Below are positions 52,485 through 52,500 of a stretch of DNA of 52,500 nt, one piece after another. Below the pieces are notes generated by a model. That model had not been told where the DNA came from and searched no databases. It was given only the letters and a program-made list of their open reading frames with translations. Source of the stretch: Chara braunii. Taxonomy: Eukaryota > Streptophyta > Charophyceae > Charales > Characeae. The stretch covers positions 456,422 to 508,921 of the forward strand of contig BFEA01000724.1 of assembly GCA_003427395.1 (NCBI GenBank). Reading direction: 5' to 3'. Every line of letters starts with the position of its first letter. The stretch's first letter is position 1. Both the position numbers and the translations under genes were made by a program.

Positions 52485-52500
52485 GTGGGGGAGAGGCCGC

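Overview
This window looks like repeat-dominated nuclear DNA from a plant-lineage eukaryote with a large genome. It holds several Ty3/gypsy LTR retrotransposons (chromodomain remnants in three), initiator-tRNA-Met-type primer binding sites, decayed LINEs, many microsatellites, TTTAGGG-type interstitial telomere-like stretches, and one GT61 glycosyltransferase gene. A streptophyte alga such as Chara is a plausible host, but that is an inference. Nothing looks prokaryotic: there are no operons, ribosome binding sites or CRISPR array. Almost every open frame outside the GT61 gene is a broken transposon fragment.

Layout. 1-600: a 422-bp tandem repeat ending in a hammerhead-ribozyme-like core, then a TA-rich hairpin. 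600-7,100: non-coding repeat with a small TTAA-flanked MITE-like element, and two LINE copies on the minus strand; the longer keeps recognisable endonuclease, reverse transcriptase and C-terminal zinc-finger parts. 7,100-9,580: telomere-like repeats, an LTR fragment, a LINE 3' fragment and a short gag fragment. 9,742-18,938: element 1, a minus-strand Ty3/gypsy copy (4-bp target duplication AAAT) inserted in an AT-rich dispersed repeat (repeat X) and itself carrying a solo LTR (5-bp duplication GTACA). 19,141-34,961: element 2, a plus-strand chromovirus of the same broad family, interrupted at 23,585-33,428 by element 3, a full-length chromovirus with both LTRs (duplication AAGC). 35,219-37,228: the GT61 exon. 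38,939-47,984: element 4, a plus-strand chromovirus with both LTRs, lying inside a LINE (38,560-38,938 plus 47,985-49,808). That LINE abuts a second LINE family (49,811-52,095). The window ends in a short opposing LINE fragment and a tetranucleotide repeat.

The locus is best read as layers. Element 2 is the old scaffold; its gag start and a 5' LTR remnant may lie as far left as 7.8-9.6 kb. Repeat X, a LINE, element 3 and element 1 landed in it, and later a solo LTR landed in element 1. On the right, LINE-A took LINE-B, which took element 4. All four LTR-element reverse transcriptases have lost an intact YxDD box in different ways, so none looks autonomous, whereas both LINE reverse transcriptases still show an intact FxDD box.

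Two points matter most to a user. First, 26,951-26,988 is an exact Tn5 mosaic-end head-to-head junction (mate-pair library adapter) flanked by a 133-bp perfect duplication, so that part of element 3 is an assembly artefact. Second, the hammerhead-like core at 384-420 sits at the boundary of a tandem repeat, the arrangement expected of ribozyme-bearing retroelements or satellites.
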